A DNA stretch of 31,730 nucleotides from JBJFCE01 sp051888775 (GCA_051888775.1 JBJFCE010000092.1:1-31730), one strand, 5' to 3'; counted from the first letter of the stretch, positions 1 through 7,384 are shown. Numbers and translations are program-made. Notes: generated by a model from the letters alone, not told the origin.

Positions 1-110
1 GTACATAAGGCACCAAAATACGGTGCCTAAGTACCGACGGACTCCCAGTACCTGCTACCGACAGGTCTATAAGCACCGGTCCCCTCCCGCAGACAGAGTT
101 TCACAATCGC
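1..110 (+). repeat. Structured hairpin repeat, copy A (left half outside window)
   Basis: The window opens inside the conserved core of a repeat that occurs five times here. What remains is the apical stem-loop (GGCACC-AAAATAC-GGTGCC at 10-28), the GTACC and CGGAC strands of the core, the right arm (about 46-90) and the terminal motif CAGAGTTTCACAATCGC at 94-110, which recurs at the end of copy C. The left arm is outside the window, so arm pairing cannot be tested here. The apical stem is GGCACC/GGTGCC, whereas copies C and D have GGTGCC/GGCACC: two base pairs are exchanged on both sides while the loop keeps its orientation. It ends 36 bases before the TTG start of the next gene. Confidence 0.85.
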
Positions 111-130
111 GAAGTGGAGTATCCACTTCG
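110..130 (+). promoter_or_regulatory. Perfect 9-bp hairpin just before a ribosome binding site
   Basis: CGAAGTGGA (110-118) pairs perfectly with TCCACTTCG (122-130) around a GTA loop. The AAAGGAG ribosome binding site starts at the next base, 131. In RNA the stem would stack against the initiation region, so it may modulate translation of the HD gene or shield the message end. There is no U-tract, so it is not a terminator. A function is inference only. Confidence 0.5.
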
Positions 131-145
131 AAAGGAGCAATTACA

Positions 146-802
146 TTGACTTATCAGGAGATCAGAGAAAATCAGGAAATACGGGCGTATTATGAAAAGG
201 GAAATGCCAATCTGGGAGTTTTAGGGTATACGGATCACTCGGTTGCACATGCAGCGGTTGTTGCAGAGGGTGCAGCGAAGGTGTTGGGATATTTTGACTA
301 TCCGGAGCATGATAAGGAGCTTGCAAGGATTGCCGGTTTTATGCATGATATCGGCAATGCAATCAACCGCTCCCACCATGCGGAATACGGGGCGCTCCTG
401 TCGAATGAGATATTGAAGGCAACGGATATGCCGCTTGAAGATCGCGTGACGGTCGTTTCTGCGATTGCCAATCATGACGAATCCACGGGGACAGCGGTGG
501 ATCCCATTTCTGCGGCACTTATTATTGCAGATAAGACGGATGTACGCCGTAACCGTGTCCGTACCAAGGATAAGGCGCAGTTTGATATTCATGACCGTGT
601 AAATTATGCAGTCACGGGAGCAGAACTGGAGTATCTCGAAGATAAGAAGCACATCGTACTGAAACTGGAGATCGATGAAAGTATCTGCTCGATGTATGAA
701 TACTTTGAAATCTTTCTCGGCAGAATGCTTATGTGCAGACGTGCGGCGGAGATACTAGGAGCAAAATTCAAGCTGATCGCCAACGGTCATAAGGTGCTTT
801 GA
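146..802 (+). CDS. HD-domain phosphohydrolase (TTG start)
   Basis: A 218-residue soluble protein of the HD metal-dependent phosphohydrolase superfamily. Visible metal-ligand candidates are His31/His35 in TDHSVAHA, the His67-Asp68 pair in FMHDIG, His77/His78 in SHHAEYG, His110 in NHDES and Asp129 in IADKTD. This His-rich set resembles HD proteins that bind two metals. The substrate cannot be read from sequence; nucleotides or cyclic nucleotides are typical for the superfamily. The frame stays open upstream to a GTG at 23, but that extension would translate repeat copy A. TTG at 146 has AAAGGAG (131-137) 8 bases upstream and is the better start. A second HD gene follows after 71 bases, so the two may be co-transcribed. 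Confidence 0.8.
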   Translation: MTYQEIRENQEIRAYYEKGNANLGVLGYTDHSVAHAAVVAEGAAKVLGYFDYPEHDKELARIAGFMHDIGNAINRSHHAEYGALLSNEILKATDMPLEDRVTVVSAIANHDESTGTAVDPISAALIIADKTDVRRNRVRTKDKAQFDIHDRVNYAVTGAELEYLEDKKHIVLKLEIDESICSMYEYFEIFLGRMLMCRRAAEILGAKFKLIANGHKVL

Positions 803-873
803 CCGGAGATCGCGGTAAAGCATGATATCAACATGAAGACACCTAATATGAAGATACATAAGGAAAACAGAGT

Positions 874-1407
874 ATGGCAGATTATATTACAACCTATACG
901 AAGGTGCATTTTACACCGTTACAACCGAAAAAAGAAGATCTGCATATAGAAGATATCGCGCATGCCCTGTCCCTGATGACAAGGGCAAACGGGCATTTCC
1001 CGGAATTTTACTCGGTGGGGCAGCACTGTATCGCATGTTGCAAAGAAGCAATGGCACGCGGATATGATAACAGATTGTCGCTGGCGTGTCTGCTTCATGA
1101 TGCGGCAGAGGCCTATCTTGCGGATGTCACCAGACCGGTCAAGGCGCATATGGATTTCTTCCGGGAAACGGAAGAACGTCTGCTCTGCGTAATTTATGAG
1201 CACTATCTGGGCAGCCCTCTTTCGGAAAAAGAAGCGGAAGAGGTTTGGGATGTGGACGATACGCTGCTGTATTATGAATTCCTGCATTACATGGGAGAAG
1301 AGCTGCGTTATCCGAAGAGTACGCTTTGCAGCAGACCGGAATTTGTACTGCGTCCGTTTGGCGAGATCGAGCAGGAATATCTGGATTTGTTTTATCAATT
1401 ATATTGA
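874..1407 (+). CDS. HD-domain phosphohydrolase, YfbR-like group
   Basis: A 177-residue protein with the pattern of small HD hydrolases related to 5'-deoxynucleotidases: IEDIAHALSLMTRANGH near 25-41, His51 in SVGQHC, the His75-Asp76 pair in LLHDAAEAYLADV, and an Asp-rich VWDVDD about residue 125. These supply the expected metal ligands. The DAAEAYLADVTRP stretch is characteristic of this group rather than of the HD protein upstream, so the two are not a recent duplication. A GGA-containing ribosome binding site lies just before the ATG. It is probably a nucleotide or nucleoside-monophosphate phosphohydrolase; the substrate is not determined. It sits between the other HD gene and a DMT permease. 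Confidence 0.78.
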   Translation: MADYITTYTKVHFTPLQPKKEDLHIEDIAHALSLMTRANGHFPEFYSVGQHCIACCKEAMARGYDNRLSLACLLHDAAEAYLADVTRPVKAHMDFFRETEERLLCVIYEHYLGSPLSEKEAEEVWDVDDTLLYYEFLHYMGEELRYPKSTLCSRPEFVLRPFGEIEQEYLDLFYQLY

Positions 1408-1466
1408 TGAAAAAGCAAAGCGGTGTTATACTCAACCTGACATTTTGATAAGGTCGGGGATGACAA

Positions 1467-2366
1467 ATGAATCAGACAGCAATGGGAAAAAACAAAAAAT
1501 ATCTGGGTGTCATATGCATCATTTGCAGCGGATTCTGTTTTGCTGCAATGACAGCGTTTGTGAAACTGGCCGGGGATCTTCCGACTTTTGAAAAGGCATT
1601 TTTCCGTAATTTTGTTGCGGCAATCATGATGTTAGTCGTGATCCTGAAGAAAAAAGAGAGCTTTTGTCCTCAAAAGGGAAATCTGAAATATCTGTTTGCC
1701 CGTTCTGTTTGCGGCACGATCGGGCTTGTCTGCAATTTCTATGCCGTGGACCATCTGGTATTATCCGATGCGAACATGTTGAATAAGATGAGTCCCTTTT
1801 TTGCGATTCTGTTTTGCTTTCTCTTATTAAAAGAGAAGCTGAATCCGGTACAGGGGATTTCTGTGCTCATTGCATTTCTTGGCAGCTTATTGATCATCAA
1901 GCCGTCAGGGGATTTTACCTTGCTTTTTCCCAGCCTGATGGGGCTGCTCGGCGGAATCGGTGCCGGGATGGCATACGCATTTGTCAGAGTGCTAGGTGTG
2001 CATAACGAAAGAGGGGATCTGATCGTATTCTTTTTCTCCGCTTTTTCCTGCATCGTATTGCTTCCGTTTGTGATCTGGCAGTTTCAGCCGATGTCTGCAA
2101 AGCAGCTTCTGATTATGCTGGCTGCGGGCGCTGCGGCATGTGGGGGACAGATATGTATTACCAAAGCGTATACTTTTGCGCCTGCGCGGGAAATCTCTGT
2201 GTATGACTATACACAGGTGATCTTTTCATCTGTATTTGGATTTTTTATGTTCGGACAACTTCCGGATGGCTATAGTGTCGCCGGATATTTCATTATCATA
2301 GGAACGGCAGTTTTGATGTTTTTATATAATAACGGTCTGCTGCCGCATCAGAAAAAGCATGCGTAA
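1467..2366 (+). CDS. DMT-superfamily (EamA) permease
   Basis: A 299-residue hydrophobic protein with about ten predicted membrane segments in two EamA-type halves (about 10-140 and 150-292). Family hallmarks include a first helix with GVICIICSGFCFAAMTAFVKLAG, an AFFRNFVAAIMM stretch in helix 2, a helix-4 segment FYAVDHLVLSDANMLNKMSPFF, and FAPAREISVYDYTQVIFSSVFGF with the matching role in the second half. It exports or imports a small metabolite across the inner membrane; EamA proteins range from amino acid exporters to S-adenosylmethionine importers, so no substrate is given. GGGGA lies upstream of the ATG. The stop codon overlaps a possible ATG of the next gene by one base (TAATG at 2364-2368), indicating a tight operon. 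Confidence 0.85.
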   Translation: MNQTAMGKNKKYLGVICIICSGFCFAAMTAFVKLAGDLPTFEKAFFRNFVAAIMMLVVILKKKESFCPQKGNLKYLFARSVCGTIGLVCNFYAVDHLVLSDANMLNKMSPFFAILFCFLLLKEKLNPVQGISVLIAFLGSLLIIKPSGDFTLLFPSLMGLLGGIGAGMAYAFVRVLGVHNERGDLIVFFFSAFSCIVLLPFVIWQFQPMSAKQLLIMLAAGAAACGGQICITKAYTFAPAREISVYDYTQVIFSSVFGFFMFGQLPDGYSVAGYFIIIGTAVLMFLYNNGLLPHQKKHA

Positions 2367-2386
2367 TGCATGAAACGGAGGAAATG

Positions 2387-3283
2387 ATGGAGATCAGCTG
2401 GAAGCCCGTTTCCATGGAGGATCGGGACATCATAGAAAGCTATTATGAAAAGGAGCAGTCCATGAGCTGCGAATTTTCCTTTGCCAATAATCTGTTGTGG
2501 ATGCCATACTACAGCATTCGTTATGCGATTATTCGCGACTGTCTGGTATTTATCTCACACGAATCGATCTGTTCGGTCAGCTTTCCGCTTGGCAGGGGAG
2601 ATATTCAGGGTGTGGTGGATGATCTGTTGCAGTACTTTTCCGAAATCGGCAGAAAGTTTCAGATGCATCTGGTAACCAGAGAGCAGTTTGCACGTTTGGA
2701 GGAGCTCTATCCGGGCAAATTTGACATTGCCTATAACAGGGATGCGGCGGACTATATATATGAGGCGGAAAAGCTTCGGACACTTGCGGGAAAGAAGCTG
2801 CACGGTAAGCGCAACCATATCAATAAATTCAAACAACTGTATCCGGACTGGAGCTTTGAAGAGCTGAACGATGAAAATACACAAGAGTGCCTTGCAATGG
2901 CAGAGGAATGGGGCGCACAGAATCTTGTGGAGCAGGATGAGGAAAAGGATGCGGAATTCGAGATCACGCTCAGGGCGCTTCGGGAGCGTGAGCGGCTGCA
3001 TTTAAGAGGCGGACTGATCCGTGCGAACGGCAAGGTCGTAGCATTCTCGCTCGGAGAACCCTGCAACCGTGAGACCTATGTTGTCCATATCGAGAAAGCT
3101 TTTGCGGATGTGCCCGGTGCTTATCCGATGATCAATCAGCAGTTTGTGGAGCATATTGCAGAAGGCTACCGCTATATCAACCGCGAAGATGATATCGGTT
3201 CGGAAGGACTCAGAAAGGCGAAACTGTCTTATTTTCCGGATATTCTGCTGGAAAAGGGACTGGTAACCAAAAAAGGGGAATAG
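2387..3283 (+). CDS. DUF2156 protein (phosphatidylglycerol lysyltransferase C-terminal-like)
   Basis: A 298-residue soluble protein of the DUF2156 family, related to the GNAT-fold catalytic part of MprF-type aminoacyl-tRNA:lipid transferases. Recognisable stretches are EFSFANNLLWMPYY (N-terminal), EKLRTLAGKKLHGKRNHINKF (middle, rich in basic residues), GGLIRANGKVVAFSLGE, and YINREDDIGSEGLRKAKLSY near the C-terminus. There is no membrane domain, unlike MprF, so it is the standalone cytosolic form; its acceptor is unknown. Possible starts are ATG 2366, 2384 and 2387. GGAGG at 2377-2381 is 5 bases from 2387 and only 2 from 2384, so 2387 is preferred. It is probably translated with the permease upstream and the PAS protein 11 bases downstream. 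Confidence 0.8.
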   Translation: MEISWKPVSMEDRDIIESYYEKEQSMSCEFSFANNLLWMPYYSIRYAIIRDCLVFISHESICSVSFPLGRGDIQGVVDDLLQYFSEIGRKFQMHLVTREQFARLEELYPGKFDIAYNRDAADYIYEAEKLRTLAGKKLHGKRNHINKFKQLYPDWSFEELNDENTQECLAMAEEWGAQNLVEQDEEKDAEFEITLRALRERERLHLRGGLIRANGKVVAFSLGEPCNRETYVVHIEKAFADVPGAYPMINQQFVEHIAEGYRYINREDDIGSEGLRKAKLSYFPDILLEKGLVTKKGE

Positions 3284-3294
3284 GGAAGGAAATT

Positions 3295-4107
3295 ATGTTG
3301 GAGAAAAAGCCGGAACAGAGGAAACTGTTGGAAGAAAAATATCAGATCCTGATGGATTTTATGCCGGGCGGCGTGGTGGTGTACCGCGGTGAAGACGGTG
3401 CGATTCTGGAAAGCAGAGGGCTTTTGACGTTGCTGAACGGCGAGGAAGCAGAGGAGCAGAAAGAACCCGTCAATTTTTATCAGATGCTTGATCCCGAGGA
3501 TGTGGACAGGGTAAAGGAAATGATAGAGACCCAGCTGGAATTTTTGCATTCGGTGTTTCTGAATATCCGTCTTGTAGGAGCTGACGGAGAAATGCGTTTG
3601 TGTGAGTACCGCGGCAGGATTCTTTCCGAAGAAAACGGAGAGCGGATCTATATGGCGCTTTTGAAAGACCGGAGTGAGGAAGAAATACTCAGGCGGGTGC
3701 TGAAACAGAAGGAAGAGCGTCTGCTACATAAGGACCAACTGACAGAGTGCTTTCAGGAATGGGCAGGGGATGCGGCTTTTACCTATGACCGGATGGAAGA
3801 TACGCTGACGATAGTATTCGGAAACGGTGACGGCGGAGAGGAAGAGATTCGTACACCGCAATATGATACGGCATTTCAACAGGAACATAAGCTTAGGAAA
3901 TGGTTGGATGAAGAAAGTGTGCGGAAAGCGGAAGAAGCTTACCATGCGCTCGGAGGAAAACAGAAAAGCGGAAGCATGATGGCGCGTATGTTACCGGATG
4001 CACCACAGCTTGCGGGGAGAAAATTCCGTATAGATTATAAAGCGGTTCTCAATGATATGGGAAGCGTCCTGTATGTGACAGGACGCCTGATCAGCGTCAA
4101 TGAGTAG
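3295..4107 (+). CDS. PAS-domain protein without output domain
   Basis: A 270-residue soluble protein. Residues about 15-125 look like a PAS fold: FMPGGVVVYR opens the domain, then DPEDVDRVKEMIE, and DGEMRLCEYRGRIL closes the sheet. A short charged helix follows (about 127-150). A second, degenerate PAS-like module covers about 150-268 and ends FRIDYKAVLNDMGSVLYVTGRLISVNE. In related signalling proteins that last phrase leads into a linker and a GGDEF diguanylate cyclase, but here the frame stops at once. The final 11 bases overlap the 3' end of the convergent AraC gene. GGAAGG precedes the ATG. It may be a naturally short sensor that works through a partner, or a decayed PAS-PAS-GGDEF protein. 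No enzyme motif is visible. Confidence 0.65.
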   Translation: MLEKKPEQRKLLEEKYQILMDFMPGGVVVYRGEDGAILESRGLLTLLNGEEAEEQKEPVNFYQMLDPEDVDRVKEMIETQLEFLHSVFLNIRLVGADGEMRLCEYRGRILSEENGERIYMALLKDRSEEEILRRVLKQKEERLLHKDQLTECFQEWAGDAAFTYDRMEDTLTIVFGNGDGGEEEIRTPQYDTAFQQEHKLRKWLDEESVRKAEEAYHALGGKQKSGSMMARMLPDAPQLAGRKFRIDYKAVLNDMGSVLYVTGRLISVNE

Positions 4108-5077
4108 CATGCTCTTCAAACAGCTTGGGCGGAAAATCGGAAACCTGATCGGTTTTTCCGCTTTGCAGATTCTTGCGATATTGGGAAGGCGTGCATTTCA
4201 GGTATGACTTAAACAATTTATTAAAATAACTAACGTTATTAAAACCGACCGAGGCTGCGACTTCCGAGAAGGATAAGGAATTGCCGGAGTCCTGACGTAT
4301 CTTCATGGATGCCATAAAGATGCGGTATTTCATCAGGTATTCAAACGGAGTGGTCTGCAGCGATTTCTTAAAACATCTACAGCATTCACTTTTGCTGACA
4401 TGGATAGCAGCGGCGATTTCATCCAGCGTGATTGCTTCACTATAGTGATCCTGAATATAGATGATCGCATCCTTGGTTCTGGTCTCACTCAGAGAAAGCG
4501 TTTCTTTTGGCGCATTTACAGTGTCTGTGGTGCCGAACTTCTGGAGCATCAGAAGCCAGAAACGGCACAGACAGCTCTTGGATACCAATTCATAGCCAAA
4601 TTCCATTTTATCATTTGCTTCTACCAGCTCCGACAGATAATCGGTTGCTTCTTTAAAATGTTCATAGGAAGAATTTATAATAAAATATTTCAGATTGGCA
4701 TTTCCGACAATGGGCAGCAGATATTTTGTGTTCAGGTATGTTTTTACATAGTTGAATAAAATCGTCGGATGAAAAACGATTGCGTGAAAACAGCCCGGTT
4801 CGTTGCCGACAGGGTGGATAGAGTGCATGACGTTCTGGTTGATGAAAATGCAGTCTCCTTTTTCCAAAGTAAAAGAGTCGTTGCCGATCAGGCAATTCAT
4901 GCGGCCTTCTGTTACCATATCTATTTCCAATTCTTCGTGCCAGTGCCAGCGCACAAAGCCCATATACAGACTGCGAAGATCCACATGATAGACAGCAAGA
5001 GGATATTCCAGATTGCCATGTGCCTTTTTCTCTTTCATGAAGTCGTTGACGCGGATGTTAGAATTTGTGTTATTCAT
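4097..5077 (-). CDS. AraC-family transcriptional regulator
   Basis: A 326-residue one-component regulator. The N-terminal part (about 25-115) has a cupin pattern: VRWHWHEELEIDMVTEGRMNCLIG, then FTLEKGDCIFINQNVMHSI. The two His and Glu positions typical of sugar- or small-molecule-sensing AraC proteins are present. The C-terminal 100 residues carry two helix-turn-helix motifs: ITLDEIAAAIHVSKSECCRCFKKSLQ, and SFSEVAASVGFNNVSYFNKLFKSYLKCTPSQYRKN, the AraC/XylS signature. An AAGGAAGG ribosome binding site lies upstream of the ATG on the minus strand. It converges on the PAS gene and points away from the protease gene; repeat copy B lies in its upstream region. No adjacent sugar-use operon is present, so the regulon is unknown. 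Confidence 0.9.
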   Translation of the reverse strand: MNNTNSNIRVNDFMKEKKAHGNLEYPLAVYHVDLRSLYMGFVRWHWHEELEIDMVTEGRMNCLIGNDSFTLEKGDCIFINQNVMHSIHPVGNEPGCFHAIVFHPTILFNYVKTYLNTKYLLPIVGNANLKYFIINSSYEHFKEATDYLSELVEANDKMEFGYELVSKSCLCRFWLLMLQKFGTTDTVNAPKETLSLSETRTKDAIIYIQDHYSEAITLDEIAAAIHVSKSECCRCFKKSLQTTPFEYLMKYRIFMASMKIRQDSGNSLSFSEVAASVGFNNVSYFNKLFKSYLKCTPSQYRKNLQSGKTDQVSDFPPKLFEEHATH

Positions 5078-5208
5078 GCAGACCCTTCCTTTCCGGATTT
5101 TGTAATCCTTACATTAAATTCGAGTTAAATATAGCACAGTTTCATGGTAAAAAATAGATAAAAACGAGCGAAAAGTTGTAGAAAACTGCATGTATGAGAA
5201 ATGTTCTG

Positions 5209-5405
5209 TGATCAGGTGCCTACTACTACGGAAGAACGGTTGCCTACAGACCAGTCAGCCGCGGGCACGCTCTCGCTACACTTCGTCCGTAGCGGTACAT
5301 AAGGTGCCCCAATACGGCACATAAGTACCGACGGACTCACAGTACCCGCGGCTGACTGGTCTGTAGGCAACCGTTCTTCCTTAGCGGCAGAGTCTCGCAA
5401 GTGGC
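5209..5405 (+). repeat. Structured hairpin repeat, copy B
   Basis: A near-complete copy with outer edges approximate. Arms 5230-5265 and 5345-5380 form a perfect 36-bp inverted repeat. Between them lies the conserved core of 79 bases, with nested pairs GTCCG/CGGAC and GGTAC/GTACC and the apical GGTGCC/GGCAC stem. A one-sided unpaired segment (about 5269-5284) opposes only five bases (about 5337-5341). The right edge carries a diverged form of the terminal motif (GCAGAGTCTCGCAAG, 5387-5401). It fills most of the 374-base gap between the AraC gene and the protease gene. Same orientation as copies A and E. Confidence 0.9.
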
Positions 5406-5416
5406 TGTCAGGTGCA

Positions 5417-5422
5417 TATAAT
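5417..5422 (+). promoter_or_regulatory. Possible -10 element for the protease gene
   Basis: TATAAT sits just outside the right edge of repeat copy B and about 30 bases before the protease start. The hexamer 17 bases upstream (CTCGCA) matches the -35 consensus poorly and would lie in the terminal motif of the repeat. If real, the repeat end contributes part of the promoter. Confidence 0.3.
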
Positions 5423-5451
5423 GGGATAAAAGATAAAAGGAGGAGCAGAAG

Positions 5452-7221
5452 ATGAATTCGCCAAAAAAGGAAGATCAGCTGAATCTGTCCATGGACATTA
5501 CACCACAGGAGCGTGCAAAATCGGAAGAATTGGAGACCGGATTTGATCCGTTGCAGGATACATGGGAGGTCATCGTAAAATATCAGGGAAGTCTGGATGC
5601 CGTGCGCGAAATGGGAGGAAGAGTGGAGAAACTGATCGACGGCTATGCGATTCTGACGATTCCTGCCGACATGGTAGATCGGGCTGCGGATCTTTATCAG
5701 ATTGAATATATGGAAAAGCCGAAGCGGCTTTATTTTGAGCTGGTACAGGCGCTTGCGGCATCCTGTATTCTTCCGGTGACGCTCAGAGAACCGTATCTGA
5801 CGGGGAAGGGCGTGCTGCTGGCGGTGCTGGATACGGGAATCGATTACCGCAGCTCTGCGTTTCGGAATCCTGACGGGACAACACGGATACTGGGATTATG
5901 GGATCAAAGTATCGAGGCGTCCGAGGAGAACGGCTTTAAACCGCCGGAGGGATTTTTTGAGGGCAGTGTGTTTGATGAAGAACAGATCAATCAGGCACTT
6001 TTTTCGGACAGGGACTGGTTCCGGCTTCTGCCCAGTCTGGATACATCCGGGCATGGGACGGCAGTAACGGCAATTGCGGCAGGATATTCGGATGAATTGG
6101 GGTTTAACGGTGTGTCATCGGAATGCAGTCTGCTTATCGTGAAGCTTGGAAGTGCGGGGAACTTTCCGAAGACGACACAGCTGATGCGGGGAATCACCTG
6201 GTGTTTGAGAAAGGCACACGAATTGCAGATGCCGCTCTGCATCAATTTAAGCTTTGGTAATACTTACGGTTCCCATGACGGGTCTTCGCTTCTGGAACGC
6301 TTTCTGGATAATGCGGCAGAGATCGGAAGAACCTCTATCTGTGTCGGAAACGGAAATGAGGGGAGCAGTGCCGGACATGTGGGGCGGATTGCAGTTCCTA
6401 ATAAGATGCAGAGGGAAATATTGTCGGTGGGACCTTATGAACGCTCTCTTTCATTGCAGATCTGGGTCAGTTCCGTGGATGAATACACGATCGTCATTCG
6501 TTCCCCGAATGGAGAAAGCTATACGATTGAAACAAACAGTCCGGTCGGAAATACCATTACCGCCAATCTGGAACGGACAAAGCTGCTGACCTATATCGGA
6601 ACGCCAAGCCCGTATTCGACCGATCAGGAGATCTTTGTGGAAATGATCCCGTCTGATGACAATCCTTATATTAACGGCGGTGACTGGACAATAGAAATCA
6701 CCGGAACGAACCTTCGCTCCGGTGAATATCATCTGTATCTTCCTTCGTCAGAAGCACGAGGAGAGCAGACCATATTTTTACGGCCGACCGTGGAGCAGAC
6801 TTTAACGATTCCGTCCACTGCGTCCAAGGTGATCTCGGTTGCCGCATACGATCATCTGAATGAGAGCTATGCGGATTTTTCGGGACGAGGATATTATTAT
6901 GTAAACCAAGAAACAAGACTTTCCGATTACGGCAATGTAAAGCCGGATTTGGCGGCACCGGGAGTCGGTATCCCGACGTTGGGGCCGGAAGGGCAGTCTG
7001 TGGTTGTTTCAGGAACCTCTTTTGCCACTCCGTTTGTAACGGGAGCCTGTGCGTTGATGATGGAGCAGGGAATCGTACGCGGTCTGGACCCGTATTGTTA
7101 TGGTGAGAAGATGAAGGCGTATCTGCGCGCAGGCGCAAGACCGATCCGTGGGGAGAGTACGTATCCGAATGAACGGGTCGGCTGGGGGGCGTTGTGCCTC
7201 AGAGACAGTCTGCCGGGATAA
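5452..7221 (+). CDS. Subtilisin-like (S8) serine protease, Csp-type
   Basis: A 589-residue subtilase with an intact catalytic triad: Asp127 in AVLDTGID, His201 in DTSGHGTAV and Ser523 in SGTSFATPF. The oxyanion Asn is probably in CVGNGNEG near 300. Residues 1-115 look like a propeptide (WEVIVKYQGSLDAV... GYAILTIPADMVDRAADL). A long segment between the His and Ser regions (about 335-450) lacks subtilase motifs and is probably a jelly-roll insertion. This size and layout match clostridial Csp proteases, of which CspB activates the germination hydrolase SleC. There is no signal peptide or membrane segment. All three catalytic residues are kept, so it is not a CspC-like pseudoprotease. Whether its role is germination is inference; no spore gene is adjacent. 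AGGAGGAG lies 6 bases upstream of the ATG. Confidence 0.85.
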   Translation: MNSPKKEDQLNLSMDITPQERAKSEELETGFDPLQDTWEVIVKYQGSLDAVREMGGRVEKLIDGYAILTIPADMVDRAADLYQIEYMEKPKRLYFELVQALAASCILPVTLREPYLTGKGVLLAVLDTGIDYRSSAFRNPDGTTRILGLWDQSIEASEENGFKPPEGFFEGSVFDEEQINQALFSDRDWFRLLPSLDTSGHGTAVTAIAAGYSDELGFNGVSSECSLLIVKLGSAGNFPKTTQLMRGITWCLRKAHELQMPLCINLSFGNTYGSHDGSSLLERFLDNAAEIGRTSICVGNGNEGSSAGHVGRIAVPNKMQREILSVGPYERSLSLQIWVSSVDEYTIVIRSPNGESYTIETNSPVGNTITANLERTKLLTYIGTPSPYSTDQEIFVEMIPSDDNPYINGGDWTIEITGTNLRSGEYHLYLPSSEARGEQTIFLRPTVEQTLTIPSTASKVISVAAYDHLNESYADFSGRGYYYVNQETRLSDYGNVKPDLAAPGVGIPTLGPEGQSVVVSGTSFATPFVTGACALMMEQGIVRGLDPYCYGEKMKAYLRAGARPIRGESTYPNERVGWGALCLRDSLPG

Positions 7222-7259
7222 GGCAGAGTTGTTTATTAAAAGTTTTTTGGCATATTATT

Positions 7260-7318
7260 AAATTTTTATAACCTCATTTTACGATATCCTAAAATTTTTA
7301 TAACATCATCAATGATGT
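7260..7318. other. AT-rich direct repeats and a 16-bp palindrome upstream of the tetR promoter
   Basis: AAATTTTTATAAC occurs at 7260-7272 and again at 7292-7304, 32 bases apart. It is followed by a perfect palindrome ACATCAT-CA-ATGATGT at 7303-7318 that ends one base before the -35 hexamer. These could be an UP-like element or a second regulator site. They do not resemble the TetR operators downstream. Function unknown. Confidence 0.4.
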
Positions 7319-7319
7319 G

Positions 7320-7347
7320 TTGACTGAATCAAATTCAGTGATATAAT
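7320..7347 (+). promoter_or_regulatory. Sigma-A-type promoter of the tetR-MMPL operon
   Basis: The -35 TTGACT (7320-7325) and -10 TATAAT (7342-7347) are separated by 16 bases. A palindromic operator covers the end of the -35 and the spacer, so occupancy would block polymerase. Transcription would start about 7354 and read through tetR, the MMPL gene and the giant surface protein gene. Confidence 0.8.
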
Positions 7348-7384
7348 TGAACTCGATTCAGTCAATGACTGAATATGATTCAGT
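7323..7384. promoter_or_regulatory. Two matching operator palindromes, probably for the adjacent TetR
   Basis: ACTGAAT-CAA-ATTCAGT (7323-7339) and ACTGAAT-ATG-ATTCAGT (7368-7384) have identical 7-base half sites and a 3-base centre. A further half site upstream of the second (7356-7362) also creates a perfect 9-1-9 palindrome at 7356-7374. The first overlaps the promoter and the second lies in the leader. Identical geometry immediately before a tetR gene points to autoregulation, the usual arrangement for this family; binding itself is inferred. Confidence 0.75.

Noticed and set aside
23..145. N-terminal extension of the first HD protein from GTG 23
   Set aside because: It would translate repeat copy A and the hairpin; no ribosome binding site precedes it, while AAAGGAG is well placed for TTG 146.
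4129..4161. GCGGAAAA/TTTTCCGC hairpin as terminator of the PAS gene
   Set aside because: It lies inside the AraC coding end and is followed by only TTTGC; a 17-base loop and no real U-tract make a functional claim weak.
5212..5415. TCAGGTGC direct repeats (5212-5219 and 5408-5415) as a target-site duplication around copy B
   Set aside because: Copies C and D show no comparable flanking duplication, and the edges of B are diverged, so chance or local repeat structure is as likely.
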